Positions 45,916 through 59,318 are shown, counted from the first letter of the stretch. The stretch: DNA of 64,000 nt from Trissonchulus latispiculum (GCA_030248195.1 JASAND010013124.1:1-64000); one strand, 5' to 3'. Translations and numbers: made by a program. Notes: generated by a model from the letters alone, not told the origin.

Positions 45916-46590
45916 CAAGAGTACATAATAGAATAAGAGTATGAAACTCTTACGCTACTATGTACTAAACATGCTTGATATGCTCGGGTCACTAACTCGG
46001 GACCCCCCCCCCCCAAAGGTTTCGGGGGGGGTCCCACCCTACACTAATTACATGCTTTCATATAAGTGTGTGTCTGCTCGCTGATTCGCTAATTAGCTTA
46101 GGCTTACGATAGGCATTTTATTAGTAATTTTTAATTAATTAATTATAACTTTAATTAGGTTAATGTAGTTAAAAAACTAATTCGACAACTTTGTAGCATT
46201 TTTTCTGCTCTTTCCAACGATATAAAAATTGTTGCAGACTACATTCCTACGAATTTTTGTTTTGTGCAACAATTTTTATATCATTGGAAAGAGCAGAAAA
46301 ATGCTACAAAGTTGTCGAATTAGCTTTTAAATTACATTAACCTAATTAAACTTATAATTAATTAATTAAAAATTACTAATAAAATGCCTATCGTAAGCCT
46401 AAGCTAATTAGCGAATCAGCGAGCAGACACACACTTATATGAAAGCATGTAATTAGTGTAGGGTGGGACCCCCCCCCCCCCGAAACTTTCGGGGGGGGGG
46501 AGGTCCCGAGTTAGTGACCCGAGCATATCAAGAATGTTTAGTACATAGTAGCGTAAGAGTTTCATACTCTTATTCTATTATGTACTCTTG
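45916..46590. mobile_element. Near-perfect palindromic element, about 325-bp arms
   Basis: Left arm from 'caagagtacataatag' is mirrored by the right arm ending 'ctattatgtactcttg'; only about 25 bp at the centre (near 46235-46265) is unpaired. Seven-bp duplications 'gttccat' flank it (45909-45915, 46591-46597). Long C and G runs (about 46003 and 46470) lie in the arms. Non-coding. Confidence 0.85.
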
Positions 46591-46597
46591 GTTCCAT

Positions 46598-49502
46598 AAA
46601 TGAAAAGAATTCATGTTTACTTTATGAGTCATGCTGTAGGAAATTTCTATAACTAAAGACTTACGTGTATTTTATGCTCAGCCATCTTAAAGCACTAGTT
46701 AACATGCTTTTATGCTGAAGGCTATATTTTGCCCATAAATGCATGTAATTTTGGTGGCTGAGCAAAGATAATAGATCTGCTGCGCTGAGGCGCAGCAGGA
46801 AAAATGTCGTTTACTAATGTCATTCTCGAAAATAAAAGATGGCTGGTTATCATTATAAATTGGGCAAAAAAGTCAGTTCCTTAACTTTGAAGACAGTTAA
46901 AGCACGGGAATTTGGCAACATACTAAACCCTAGAGAAGTTATGTGGTACTGTCTAAAGGCATTTATTAGCTAGTATTTCAGAAGCAAAAGCATGTTTTGC
47001 ATCCATAAATTGATGACAGCTGTTGCACAGACCGCTCAAAAATACTTGGTTTGAACTGAAGTTTTCTGACAAGTTTTCATCAGTAGATCGACAGCAGCAG
47101 ACATAAGCTCAATGCTTCCTATCATGGACAAGCCTATCCAGACCGATGTAACGCTGCCAACGCTTGCAAACAGCTTTGTTTTCTATAATTAAGAAACAAT
47201 AACAGCATTGTAAGGCTAGACATCAGGAATTCTTTGACAGAGTAGCCAGAGTAGCATAAGCTGTAACATGCCATTACTCTATTAAGGATTTGGTAGCTGC
47301 TAACCTGTTATCAGTGCGAAATGCAGGGTCTGCAAAGCAGTAAGAGAACCTTTGAAAATATCACTACACTACAGAAAAATAATTTTGTGTGATAGTTGTC
47401 AGTTGGAAGAAATGGGTTGTAGATATATGAGAGTGGTTTGGATATTCCGTGCGCAGGATGCGCTTAGAATCATCAGCTATATCTCGTTACGATGGTGAAC
47501 GACTGATATGATATGACAGATATGCAGACATGAAGACTGATATGCAAGCACTAGAAGCAAGCATGTTCATTATTGTAACTAAATACTTACACTTCTCAAG
47601 ACAACTTCTTCAATAATTTCGTAGAATGGGCCATTAAAAAAGATGTGGACTTGCCCAAATTCACTGAAACAGTTACCATTCTATACCTAAAAATTGTTGA
47701 GTTGGCTGTACGTTTTCAACTCAATGAAATTATAGCGACGAAGTAAATAGGCGCAAGTCGCTTGGGCTCATGCGCTTAATCAAATGGCAGCTCAGATGAC
47801 ATTTTCAATCGAAAATGCTCCTCGTTATCGCAAATACGATTGTTCGATTAGAAATTCAACTATTTTCAGCAATAACTAAAGACATAAATAGAAATAGTCA
47901 AGGTCTGTTTGTTTTAGTAGTGTACAAAACCTTAGATGTATGCTCAGACAATATAAACTTCGTGTTTCTGTAGTAATTCGGCGAACTACTACTATTATAC
48001 TATTATTACTATATACGAAGAGGACTACGATTATCCCTGATAGGTCGAGGAGGACAATATTTTTAATTTTTAATACCTGACATTATCTTCTTTCTTGAAC
48101 CTTGTAAACTGAAATAACAAAATACTTCTCGCTACAGTGCCCTGATTACAACTGCTAAAATAGACTATATGGGACTGCTTCCTGCACTATAAAATTTCAG
48201 CAGAAGAACTAGTAATAAAAATTGTTAACAAAGATTCAGACAGCAAGCTTAAAACTGTGATGTTGTCGCAAGTTTCACAGCGAACTATATTTGCTAACTC
48301 TAAGCATCCATCTACTCCATAGCCACTTTCAACCTTGGATGGCAAAACATTTGATGTGAATACGATAAAGCTTCAAGAAGGATTAAGCTTTTCTCGAAAA
48401 TAGTGTATTTAGATTAAGTCATTGTTGTGCAGGCGTGCGATAAGTTGGTATTATGAAAGCTGGTGAAATATACCTACCATTGTTGCATATGACGGTACCA
48501 TTGAAAACAACACTTCTCTAAAACCACAACGCTTGCAGGTGTTAGGTTAATTCCAGTGACTACTGAGACAGCGAAAACAAGTTATAAGTGTCATGAAAAG
48601 CAGTTTGATCGAAGATATAATCTTATGAAGTCAAAGACTTAAAAGAGACTATCCTAACTGTAGCCTGACCACCTCAGCAAAACCTAAAACTCATACCATC
48701 TAAAACTATCATTGAAATTACAATCTAAGACAGAACTTTGTGGTATTCAGGGCTCGCTTCACTTGTAAGCACATTAGATATTATATCTGTCAATAAGGTT
48801 GTTTGCATGTCTTCTCATTAAGCAAGATCAATTTGACGTTTTTATTGCATTAATATACTATAATATAATAATATTTTGGTTAAGTTAATGTGTCAGCAAA
48901 ACCAAAATCCTTCCTATGTTTTTGCTCTACCTGCATGGCTGGCCGCACTGACAAGCGTTGTTATGAAATTCTGCCGTCATTTGGATGAAACAGGGATCTA
49001 AAAATCAAACAAACCGTTATTTTTATTAGTACTGTAAGTAATATATTTTAGTTTTTATTGCTTCAAGATGCGTATGGATATGAAATATATAGTAGTAAAA
49101 CGCCAATATTGACTAAAGCCATCAGTAAGCTACACCTAGGTACATGATAGACTGCTTGCAGGACAAAATGTTTACGTAAAAAAGTAAAATTAGTATTGCA
49201 AATACTAAATTTTTGTGCTAAGTTAATAACAAACCGTTTATGTGACAGTAGTCGTTTTGTTCATTTGTACTGAAGTCATAGCGATAATCGATACATCCAC
49301 AGATACGTAAGAGGGCTGATTGCACACACGAACGAATGCAGCCCTAAAATTCCCAAGCAAATCCCTACGATGTAGCAGTTCTGTTTTATACTGAGCGAAT
49401 GCATAGACAATTGCTTTAAACTTGGTAAACTAGAAAAACAATAACTCACGAAAATGTGCTCCCTTTGGCTAATAGCTGACTAGAATCAGGGTACGCGTCG
49501 TT
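46598..49502. other. Gene-free AT-rich interval
   Basis: About 2.9 kb without any open frame of coding character, RNA gene or defined repeat. Confidence 0.5.
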
Positions 49503-50720
49503 ATGAGATTCTAAGGTCCGTGATATTAATTTAATAATCTCGCGGACTGTTTCCGTGAAATTATAAGCCCACTAATGAGATTGTTAAATTGAGCTAGCGC
49601 TAACAAGCTCACTGAAAGTTTAAAGTGAGATTATCAACTCATTAATGAATCAGATTATAATCATAATAATTATAACAAGTTAAATGCTATTTTATTTAAG
49701 CATAATAGTAAGCAGTATTGATAACACATGCACCTATTAAATTCATCTTTCAATTTCAGCACTGTTAACACTTGAAGGACAGCTAACTCTTTTTCAAACC
49801 GGAGCTTTAATCAGCATAATAACACGAAACTATAACATAAATATTCAAAATATAAACTGTGAGGTTTTCTCTTAGTTTATTTGTCTTATTCTTATTTGTC
49901 TTATTTGCATTTTATGACAATATTTTAAAATGTTAAAGGCTCTCAACATTTTACGTTGCCCCGATTGTTTTTAAAGCAACTATTCTCAATTAGATTTAGA
50001 AAAGCTATAGGCGAGAACTCATAGTTAGTGGGATTGCAAACTAGCTTAGCTATGCAAACTTTTTCCTCTCTGCCATTCAGTATCAATTTATCCTCCGTTT
50101 ATCAGACAGTATTATAACCAGTTTAGGATCAATCAACTAGGATCAATTAAACAATTTTAGCCAACATATTCAAAAATGCTCATTGTCGTGGAAATTACAA
50201 AACAGCTATAAACTGTAACAAAATGTAACATTTTGAAAAATTTAAAATTCAAATGTATCTATAAATGTTGTAATAATTTGAAACCAGGCCACCGAACATA
50301 GCTTCTCATTGTAGCAATTCCGTAATGTAAGAAGATTTTTAAGTATTCTCGTAACAGCAACATTAAAATCAGCAAAATAATTTTAGTTGCTTAAAATATT
50401 GCGCAAATAATTCAAATAGTACAAAATTTCACGGTTAGATTATAAGATTTAAGCGGATTAAGTTAACAGGCCGGTCTTAAATGAGAGCTGCTTTTCAAGT
50501 CTTAATGCACAAATTCAAACAAAAACTTAATACAGACTTGTGTCATCAAGACTGCTACCGTCTCACGATTTTTCGCTCGTGAGATTATAATCTAACGAAA
50601 AACCGTTAGTCAGACACTAATCTACCTACCTACGATCTCAGTTTAACAATCTCAATAGTGAGTTTATAATCTCACTGAAACAATACGTCAGATTATAAAC
50701 TCACGGATTTTACAATCTCA
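49503..50720. mobile_element. Putative element with GAGATTATAA subterminal repeats
   Basis: 'tgagatt' with 'tccgtga' at the left end mirrors 'tcacgga' with 'aatctca' at the right. Motifs 'gtgagattataa' and 'ttataatctcac' cluster near both ends (49503-49670, 50560-50720) in opposite orientations. Interior non-coding. Ends and target duplication are not certain. Confidence 0.4.
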
Positions 50721-51120
50721 CTACAACATATTCAATAGGTAGATAACCCTTGCAGGTTTTTACAACAAATAACCGTTAGTGTGAACAGGTCTGTGGGTTG
50801 TTCGTCTGCGGATTTATCATTCTGGGCCAGCACAAAAGTTTAAACTCATTCGAAAAAGTTTGCGAAAGCGACAGTTTACAGTTTAATATATAAATTTAGA
50901 GTGCTAATCCATCCTATGTAAATTAACTATCGCCTCTTTAGTTCATCTACGTTATGTTGTAACACAAAACAACACTTAATTCTACGGTAAAATTGGAATC
51001 GAATATAGATCTGGTATCGCAAGTTTTCCTAATAATCATTGCCTAAAATAGATAGTTCGTCATAAACATATATATTAATTTAGCCCTGGAAAAATGCTTA
51101 AGAATAGCTGCGATGTAGCA

Positions 51121-52160
51121 AAAAACTAAAGTCTGACACAAAAATGTGTGTTTAAATTTGTAATCACTTATGCTGCATTTAATATGCATCGGAGATAACA
51201 TTATATATTTTCTGAATCGTCATGATGAGAGGAAAATTTTTAGAAAGTCTATATTTTTGAAAAATTCCAAAAATTTCAAAATGTCGGTTTATCTAGGTTT
51301 TTCTCCGGAATTATGCGTGCTAAAAATTTCTTTCTCTTATTATTAATTAATAATTAATTTAATAATAATAATCTAAGATGTCAAAATGTTACCATTACGA
51401 AGTATATTGCGCTTGCTACAAATTTTGAATGACTTGCCTTATTTTCAATTGGATTTTGCGTAGCCTTGCTATTTGTTATAAAGACACCAATTCTTCGAAA
51501 TCCTGTTGAATTTAAAAGAAATATTTGAAAATTTGTGGCGTACGCAATACCTGTCGAAGCGGTAACATTTTCAGATCGTTGCATTCCGCAAAGATGGAAT
51601 ATTTAACTTTACTTATCTACACGCGGTTTTTCTAATACCAGTATATTGAAATTTTGGGTGAAAACGTGGTGATTTTTCGAGAAAATCAACTTTCAGATTT
51701 TGAACAATTACTTTATTACTTCGTTGATGCAGACGCTAAGCGGACCTAGAAAATGAAAACAAAAATTTTTTATCAAGTACTAAGCGAGCAGTGGCTGGTC
51801 AAAGTTGCAACGGCGACAAAGATCAAAGGATTTTTAAAATCGAAAAATGCTATAAAAAATCCAAAACTTAACCGATTTTCTTCGTTCTTGCGTCATTCCG
51901 TGTGTTTTCAGATGTGAGCATGTTTTTTATTCCAAATTTTTAGCATGCATATTCCTGAAAAAAACCACAATAAACAAATGTTTTGAAATGAAATTTTTCA
52001 AAATTTTAAAATTTCTAAAAATTTTTCTCTCATTATGACGATTCAGAAAATATATAATGTTATGGGTCTCCGATGCATCTTAAATGCAGTATAAGTGATT
52101 ACAATTTTTACACACATTTTTGTGTTAAGTCCACTTTTTGGATGGAAGTCCCCTAGTTAG
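51121..52160. mobile_element. Long-TIR non-autonomous element
   Basis: The left 51130-51290 and right 51990-52150 are diverged reverse complements (for example 'gacacaaaaatgtgtg' against 'cacacatttttgtgtt'; 'tcatgatgagag' against 'ctctcattatgacga'). Interior non-coding. A related end ('cgcacatttttgtgttaggc') occurs near 43252. Confidence 0.6.
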
Positions 52161-53199
52161 TCTTCTGCTATTCTGCTACTATTCTGAAACTTTATTGGTG
52201 CAGCCAACGGTTAATTAACTATGTCTAAAACCAGTTTGTATGTTATTTTGAAACACAGTCACATGCAATTACAGCGGACTGTGTGCTCGCAAAAAACAGA
52301 ACGCTCCTGCTAACAAGAATTTGATACCTCCTGAATGTCCAGTTATTATGTAGAAAACTAACAGTAAATACAATTTAGAAAGTAACGTGATACTTCATTA
52401 ATGACCATTTTTGAAACGGCTGGAGCTTTAACGCGATGCTCATGCAAACGAAGTGAATGGCTGCATATCATGTAGTGAAAACTATTATTTTCAGAAATGG
52501 TGTCATGAAACACTGTTAAGATATCACTTTTGTCAGAGCTATTTGAGCGAAATTTTGACCAGGAACATTGATTCCATTCACTTCAGGAAATGGCTGCAGA
52601 CCAGAGTCGTGCGCTAAAACACGAACTCCTGTGTAGCCTTCTGTGCGAAGAATGCTGGCAGGTTTTAACCAAAACGTTAAGCTGACGTCTGAAATAAAAC
52701 TTAATCAATAAACATTTTAGCGTATTAATAGCATGCTATCATAAGACTTCTGGAAAGGTGTAAGCGGATATCTGCGTTTAATAAACAGTGTGTTTTTGCT
52801 CATTTATCCAAAACTTTTGAAATTGCCGAAAACTTCTCAGTTTTTCTTACTAGATCAAGTTATGATTGTCATTCAACTATATTGTGTGTATTAATGAATC
52901 CTATGAAAACTTTCTCAATTGAAAAGGATAAACCTCTAATTTTACTCTCAAAAAGAAGGTTCCACAGCATGTATACCTGAGCATTTCTTTCCATAAACAC
53001 GGTTTGTATTAGTAGAAGGATATCGCGTAAAGCAAGCAGGGTACAATGCGGCGGACGAGGGCGTAAAGGCACTAAAACTTGAAGGAGGCACAAATATAGT
53101 CGTTAATCTAAACTGGTAAGTGAGAGCTACGAAACAGCTTTAAATTATTAGAAAAATGACTGTAACTAGAGGACAAGAGAAGTTGGTAGGATTGCCGTA
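52161..53199. other. Gene-free, nothing recognised
   Basis: No supported coding exon or repeat. Confidence 0.4.
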
Positions 53200-54275
53200 C
53201 CTGTGAAACCAGTTGCAATGTCGTGGCTGTGCAGCCTGCCGCAAGGGTGGGACATTTGGCAGCTGCTCAACCTATTGCAAGACTCTGTAATCTGTTGCAA
53301 GTCAAATTGTCGGAGCACTGCAACCAGTTACTGGAGTTAGCAACTTGTTGCAAAACTCTGCAACATGTTGCGAGACTCTGGAAACTTTATTGTGTGGCCC
53401 TGCGGGTATGGCTTATTTATTTGCCATGGCTTAGGATCAAGAAGCCAGTTGCATAATATATGCTATTGCAAAACTAACGCTTGCAGGATTCCTTGTTAAA
53501 TACTGCATGGTTTGCAACTGGTTCTCAAATGCGTTTCAATAGCGATGTCTTTTTTATATGCCACAGATTAGGGTTCGCGAAACCAGTTGCATTGGTGCAT
53601 ACGCTACGTCACATGTGTTGGTATACCCATGTGTTTCGCTGGGGTATGGCCTATCTGCATGGCGTAGCGTTGCACCTTGAAACCAATTGCATTGGTGTAA
53701 CGTCATCTAAAACGAGTTGCGTGCGTGTAACATTAAGAAATTCTATGGCTACACCAACATATGTGCTTGGAGGACCCTTTTTAAGCCAGACCAGAAGGAT
53801 CGTAGTTTGCAACAGGCTTCACATGTGTTTTAGTAGTGTGTGATCCATTTATCAGCCATGGTTTGCAACTGGTTTCACAGCGTTTCAATAGCGTATGGCC
53901 TATTACGTGTTGAAACAGTTGTATTGTTGTTGCAACGCTGAATACAACCAGTTCCATAGGCGCAACGAATGCAAGTGTTGCAACAGCGTGTACTATGGTT
54001 GCACACATGCAACTGGTTTCCAGTGCGTTGCACAAGTCAACTGGTTACAAAAACCTAAACTGACTTTAAATATGACATAGCGTATTGTACCACATGTGAA
54101 ATCTATTGCAAGGCAAGGGTATTTGAGGATTGGTTCTCACTCATACATTTTTGCGTTTTAACAAGTACCTACATTACAGGTTTCCTCAGCGTTGCACTAA
54201 TGCAACTACTTTCGCCTGTACCACCATTGCAACTAGTTTTGAGTAGCGTGATACGAATGCAACTGACTTCAAGAA
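53200..54275. repeat. Cluster of inverted GAAACCAGTTGCA / TGCAACTGGTTTC motifs
   Basis: Close matches occur near 53205, 53435, 53515, 53578, 53678, 53862, 54008, 54230 and 54258. Those in the first half are mostly in one orientation and those in the second half in the other; 'cacatgtg' and 'gttgca' also recur. It may be a transposon with subterminal repeats or a protein-binding array. Open frames across it are by-products of the repeats. Confidence 0.6.
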
Positions 54276-55182
54276 ACCTAACCATTACCTCTACATGTAT
54301 ACTTTATTATATCGTTACAAAATACAATTTTATTTTTGTATGACTAAAAATTTCCTCTACTAAAATATTCTCATATACTCTCCTATATCTTACAATCGTA
54401 TATGTACGTAAAGCAACCTAATTTTTATTATTCTATGTCGTGAAAAAATTCCGATAGCGAAGAATTCTACTGAATCCAAAGTTTTCCTAATTTCAATGAC
54501 CTAAAAGTGTTACCTAATGTCCTCTTGCCTAATTATAAATGCTACATAATAATAAGCTACATAATACGTTTCTTAGACTAAACATCCTCCGGAAAATACA
54601 AACTTGTCGATATCACGTTTATCCGTTATGCAAAGTGAGTCGTTGCAGTAATGTAAAATAAAGTCTGAAGCTTTGTTTGGCAAGAGTATGTTTCTACTGT
54701 TGACTCTGGCGAAGTTCCACCGGAATACTTCTTGTGCTTTAGACATCAGAGATAATTCGTTTCGTCCCTAAACATTCCTCATTTATGTAATTACGAATTC
54801 CATGTCAGCAGTTCAATTTTCGTTTCAATTGCTCTGCATGAAAGTTCAACGAAGCAAATACGAATGTTCACGTCTTCATCTTTAACAATGCACTGATAAT
54901 CCCGTTTCTTGTTAGAGAATTAGCGTATCCATTATAATTAGCAGTAAAGACTTAAACATCGTTAAAAATCGAAGAATCATACAGTAATTTATTCTTAAAA
55001 ATCGGTTGAAAAAACCGATGAACAAAATGTTAATAAAGCGTGAAACCATGAAATTTTTTATGTGTCAGTATTGCAAATTGTCAACAATAACTAATTTTAC
55101 ACAAAAGGAGGAACAAGGTAATATCGAAAAGATTCAGAATTGCACATCCTTTTATTAATTTTCTGTATTACCAGAAATCGAA
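54276..55182. other. Gene-free, nothing recognised
   Basis: AT-rich sequence without supported features. Confidence 0.4.
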
Positions 55183-55496
55183 CAGGGGCCAGTGTTATCA
55201 AAATAGGATTGAGTTCAACCTAGGTTGAACCCATTTTTGGCTTCAACCTTAAAATTTTAGGGTTGGTTGGCTAAACCCCGGTGCTCAACCCAATGTTATC
55301 AAATATGTTGGGGTTAGTTACCTTTTCCAGCGTTAATTCGGTTCTAACTCAACCAAAATTTCAAACCCAACCCTATTTTTTCAACTCGGGTTAATTCAAC
55401 CGTGTTTTGATAATACCGGGGTCAAAGCTTTCATCCCAGTTTCAACCGGGTTGGGGTTTCAACCCGGGTTGAGATGCTTGATAACATCGGCCCCTG
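55183..55496. mobile_element. MITE with TIR CAGGGGCC-N-TGTTATCAA
   Basis: 'caggggccagtgttatcaa' at left pairs with 'ttgataacatcggcccctg' at right. The interior is packed with 'gggttgaa' and 'ttcaaccc' repeats. CAGGGGCC resembles hAT-type ends, but no 8-bp duplication was found. Confidence 0.75.
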
Positions 55497-56131
55497 AAGA
55501 TATTGATTGAGAGAAATATGGAAAGCATCTTAAGTTAATAGAGAGAACAGTTCTGTACTCAAACCGCAAATGAAGGTAAGCAAACAGCCTAGTCTTATAG
55601 GGCCTAACTTGCTGAAAGTTTGTTATATTAATAGAACTTACAAGGAATCCAAAACGTTCAGCTAGGACATCCATCTCCTTTGACAACATCCGATGGAAAT
55701 CCGATTTGTCTTCAAAAATTCAAGATGTATCAGATATTATAATGTGTGCACCATGAAAATTAGGGCATACCAAAATTTAAGATAAGCTAAGATTGTCTCA
55801 GCCTAGTTTCTATTAAAAACATTTTATACTAAAGACCTTCAACAATATAATACTGCAACACAAAGCTTTCGCATATCACAGACCTGCGAAAACCGTTAAC
55901 ACTATTCTGCAGGCATGATAATGGTATTTTTCGAACTTTAGCAATGTTGCAACAAATAATTAAACACATTCAAATCCAAATAAACCCTTTGCAATTTCTG
56001 GAACTGCTTAGGTTGACGCTCAGAATCGATCTTTGCATCAATGTATGATAAGATTGTATACAATAGAAAGATTCTGTTACTGGGACATTCGTAGGTATTA
56101 ACAATGAATATGATATAAAGCACAAACTTAC

Positions 56132-57258
56132 AAGCACAGTCGGTAATTTTGATACAGTACTTCTGAAGCTCTTTTAAATATTCTGAACCTTGAAGTAGGT
56201 GATTGGTGAGATAGTGTTCGCTGCTTTCACCTATAGTTTGACAGGAAGCTATTTGAGCAATTAGGTTTCTTAAAGATGTCACATTGTTTCTGTCGTTAAA
56301 TCGCAAAACATTATCGTCGTAGTTAGTTTCCTGCATAAGCCACAGGGCTCCCAAATAAATATTCCTTGGAAAACTATCTGATCGTACTATTTGAGCCAAA
56401 GACTGATTTTCCCTTAACGTAGGTTCTCTGTATAGCAACAAGAAGGTCAACTTGTTAGCAAAACAGAGCTCTTTCCACGTTGGACTCTGAAAAATATTAC
56501 ATTTAATAATAGCAGATATAATGGAACTGGTGAATGGCCGCTAGACTATCGAAAGGAAATCAGCCAAAACAATAGCTTCTCGGCTTTATTTTTAAAAAAG
56601 TGATTTTTTGAATGACGCTTAATGAATACTAAATACGACGCTGTTATGCATCTGCTGCAATGGAATGCCTAATAAAAACATATCATTAAATGAAACAACC
56701 TATGAATATGCAACAACGTAGAATTACATGCAAGAAATATATTCCTAACTGGTAATTCAGCTTACATTCACTGTGGTGGAAATTTTTGTATCGGAAGTAA
56801 CAGTGATAACTGAATCTGGTGTTGGACGTATGCTGCCACTCCAAGATGTCGTGTTGTATGTTGTAGCAGTTAAGGATGGAAACGTGGAAGCACATTCTTT
56901 TCCATTTAAATTTTCCTGTTCTTTCAAGACTAATGTCGAACCGACAGTTGAAGTTTTCCTGGAATAGCTTGAAATCTTAGTAGTCACCACTTCAGGAGCG
57001 ACCCATGTTCCAGAAGTTGCGATAATGCTGGTTTTAGTAGTTGCCATTATAGCAGTGTTTGTGACATCCGTAGTTGTCGTACTGGTCGTTATGTTCAATA
57101 TTGCTAGAATGGTAGAAAAAACAATAGGAGCCGTTGCACGCATTGGTACAGTTACCATTGCAGGACTTGACATTGCTCTTGGTATTTCAACTGTTATAGT
57201 GTTTACCCCAAACTTATTGACATCGATAGCGAAACATGGCTCGAGACTGCTACAAATG
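56132..57258 (-). CDS. Secreted mucin-like protein, two internal exons
   Basis: Exon 57258-56766 follows 'atatttatgcag|' and ends 'GTGAAT|gtaagc'. Exon 56486-56132 follows 'taatatttttcag|' and ends 'GCTT|gtaagt'. They join in phase 0. The first encodes 'CSSLEPCFAIDVNKFGV' and then a Thr/Ser-rich tract ('NITTSTTTTDVTNTAIMAT') likely to be O-glycosylated. The second encodes a Cys-containing, helical-looking part ('NIYLGALWLMQETNYDD', 'LRNLIAQIASCQTIG', 'YLKELQKYC'). A further short exon may follow near 56083 ('aatgtcccag|'). No known domain; the layout suggests an extracellular or membrane-anchored protein. The PAN exon 1.8 kb upstream could belong to the same gene, but intermediate phases are not resolved. 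Confidence 0.5.
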
Positions 57259-57901
57259 CTGCATAAATATTTAGTTTTCTTATTGGATCGTCAGTGTATG
57301 AAAATATTTCAAAAACATTTGATCATCTGCTTTTTGCTGTTGTTGCTGCTACTTTGGCTGTCGCAAAACTCTGTAAACTATTACTTCTTCTGCTGCTGCC
57401 ACGGCATGACTCTAGTGATGTCATTGCTTACCTCTACTTGTTGTAAGAATGGAGTTAACTAATGTTAGCTTGCTTTCTGGACATATTTCAGTTACGTTCT
57501 TAGATGATGACGGAATATTGGACTCTACAATTAAAAATCAGCTTGTTTCAGTAACTCTTCTCAAAAGCAAAAATTTTCTGTTTTCACTTTAAGGCAGTAT
57601 GCTTTGCAAGCAAGAGAGGAAAGGATAAAGATAGGATAAATACGATAAATACTGTTATATTGCCACAGAAGTTTAGCAATTTAGTGCAAACTACCATAAC
57701 AATTTCTCGCATATCAACTATCAGCAGGAGTTTTAACAATAATAGTAGTATTATCAACATTAGAATATGATAGCAACTGTTTTATGTGCTGCTCTCCTAT
57801 TACCTCTTTGTTATTAACTGAATATGTCCAATGTTCTGTAAGGTATCGCGATTTTGCAACAATTCGTCAAGTTTTTATATCCTTTAGGCATTAAAGGCTA
57901 T

Positions 57902-58117
57902 TTAAGCTGGGATCAGTTTCCGCGTTGATGAGAAAACAGTTGTAGCAATTTCAGATGACTTCGACAAACGATTTGATGTTGGCAAAATTTTTCTGGGTTG
58001 TATTTGCACATACTCGTCCATTATAAGTTTAAACAATTTAGATTCTTGAAGCGGAGCTAAAGAACTGATAATTACTGGCCTCAGTATTTTCTTAAGAACT
58101 TTCTTATCAATCAACAT
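57902..58117 (-). other. Possible terminal exon, unrecognised
   Basis: After an acceptor-like 'gttgattgataag' near 58094 the frame encodes 'KVLKKILRPVIISSLAPLQ' and 'FKLIMDEYVQIQPRK' to a stop at 57902. Its phase (0) fits the end of the small exon at 58245, so it may end the PAN-domain transcript. Confidence 0.3.
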
Positions 58118-58244
58118 AAAAGAACGAAGTTAGCAAAGTTACAGGGATACGTAGTGAGGGAACAAACATAGGGAAAATACAACAATTAAGAACTTAGCTG
58201 AGTCTCATAGAATCCAGAAACACCCGATGCAATAGTATACATAC

Positions 58245-58282
58245 TTGAGCATAATTTAATTTGCCAAAACAAGTGCATACTC
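58245..58282 (-). CDS. Small exon after the PAN exon
   Basis: A 38-nt exon candidate between 'atttttcaccag|' and '|gtatgt'. It needs one base from the previous exon, exactly what the PAN exon leaves, and encodes 'GVCTCFGKLNYAQ'. Strong splice sites and matching phase are the only evidence. Confidence 0.4.
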
Positions 58283-59036
58283 CTGGTGAAAAATAAATAA
58301 AACAGAAAGTGCTATCTTATGTAATGCGATGTGATGTAACAATACCATTAAGTAAAATATCATACAATTTAAAAATTTTCAAAAAAGAAAAAAAACATCC
58401 ATTAAACAACTTCAAAGTTGAACAGTAATTCAAGTGAAAAGTGAATTTTATAAGCATTTTATGAACTAAAAGAATTTTGATACAGCTCAAACATTACAGA
58501 TATATACAATCTAAGTGCCTAATGCACATCTGGGATTTTAGTGACGATGAAAACTTAACAATTGGTCAAAGTCTTTCGGCCCTAATCCCTCAGGCCCTGA
58601 CCAATTGAAAGTGTGAAAAATTGAATGTGGTCTACAAAAATAGACCAGGGCGGGATTAGGACCCATATGCTCATCATCAGAGAGATCCAGTACTTTTTGG
58701 TTGATATAATTATATCAAATGGGAATATGTACTGGTTGGGCCAGCTCCTACATATGTAGGAACCAGAGTCATATGAGTCTAATCCTACCAATCATACATT
58801 CGTAGAATTATCTCTTGCTAAATATGTACGATTTAAGAATTGACAGTTTTATAGCTTAAGCAAGAGGAGAATTAAGAATAAAAGGTACGATGGACCGTAA
58901 ATTTAAAGAGACAATGTATTGGGCGATGTGCCCTAAGTTGTAGCTAAAAACCCATAAAACTGTAGCTAAGAGGAGTATTGAGCTTTTCCTAGGCAATTCA
59001 TGAAGTGTTAGTTGGCATGTTAAACTGATGGCATAC

Positions 59037-59318
59037 CAAGTGGAGGACCAACACATGTATGGCGGAAGTACGTTGTAATGGTCTCTTTGATGAACTGCTC
59101 AGGTCTGGTAAGGTGATCTTGCTGACTAAGAACGCACTCATATTTGTTTATATCGTCTTCAGTTTCAAAAGCAGTAAAACTTCGGCACAGAAAGTCAAGT
59201 TCTTGATTTGGATCATGACACTTAGTCTGACACTCCTTTAAGCTGTTGCTACGGTGAACGAAGGTGGCCACTCCAAAAAGCATATGGTTTTCCACATAAC
59301 AAAAACACTCGTCATATA
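59037..59318 (-). CDS. PAN/apple domain exon
   Basis: Exon of 282 nt between 'gtttacttttag|' and 'CTTG|gtatgc'. It encodes nearly a whole PAN/apple domain: 'CFCYVENHMLFGVATF', 'SLKECQTKCHDPNQELDFLC', 'RSFTAFETEDDINKYEC', 'LSQQDHLTRPEQF' and 'TYFRHTCV'. Six or more cysteines are in PAN spacing, and 'CRSF' and 'YECVLS' are the typical core phrases. PAN domains in extracellular proteins bind protein or sugar ligands. Start and remaining exons are not found; the mucin-like exons downstream on the same strand are candidates for the same gene. Confidence 0.68.

Noticed and set aside
53223..54080. Several 60-120 codon open frames on both strands
   Set aside because: They overlap the GAAACCAGTTGCA repeat array and have repeat-driven composition.
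57025..57462. 145-codon hydrophobic plus-strand frame
   Set aside because: Antisense of the Thr-rich mucin-like exon, where Thr codons read as Val/Cys in the opposite strand.
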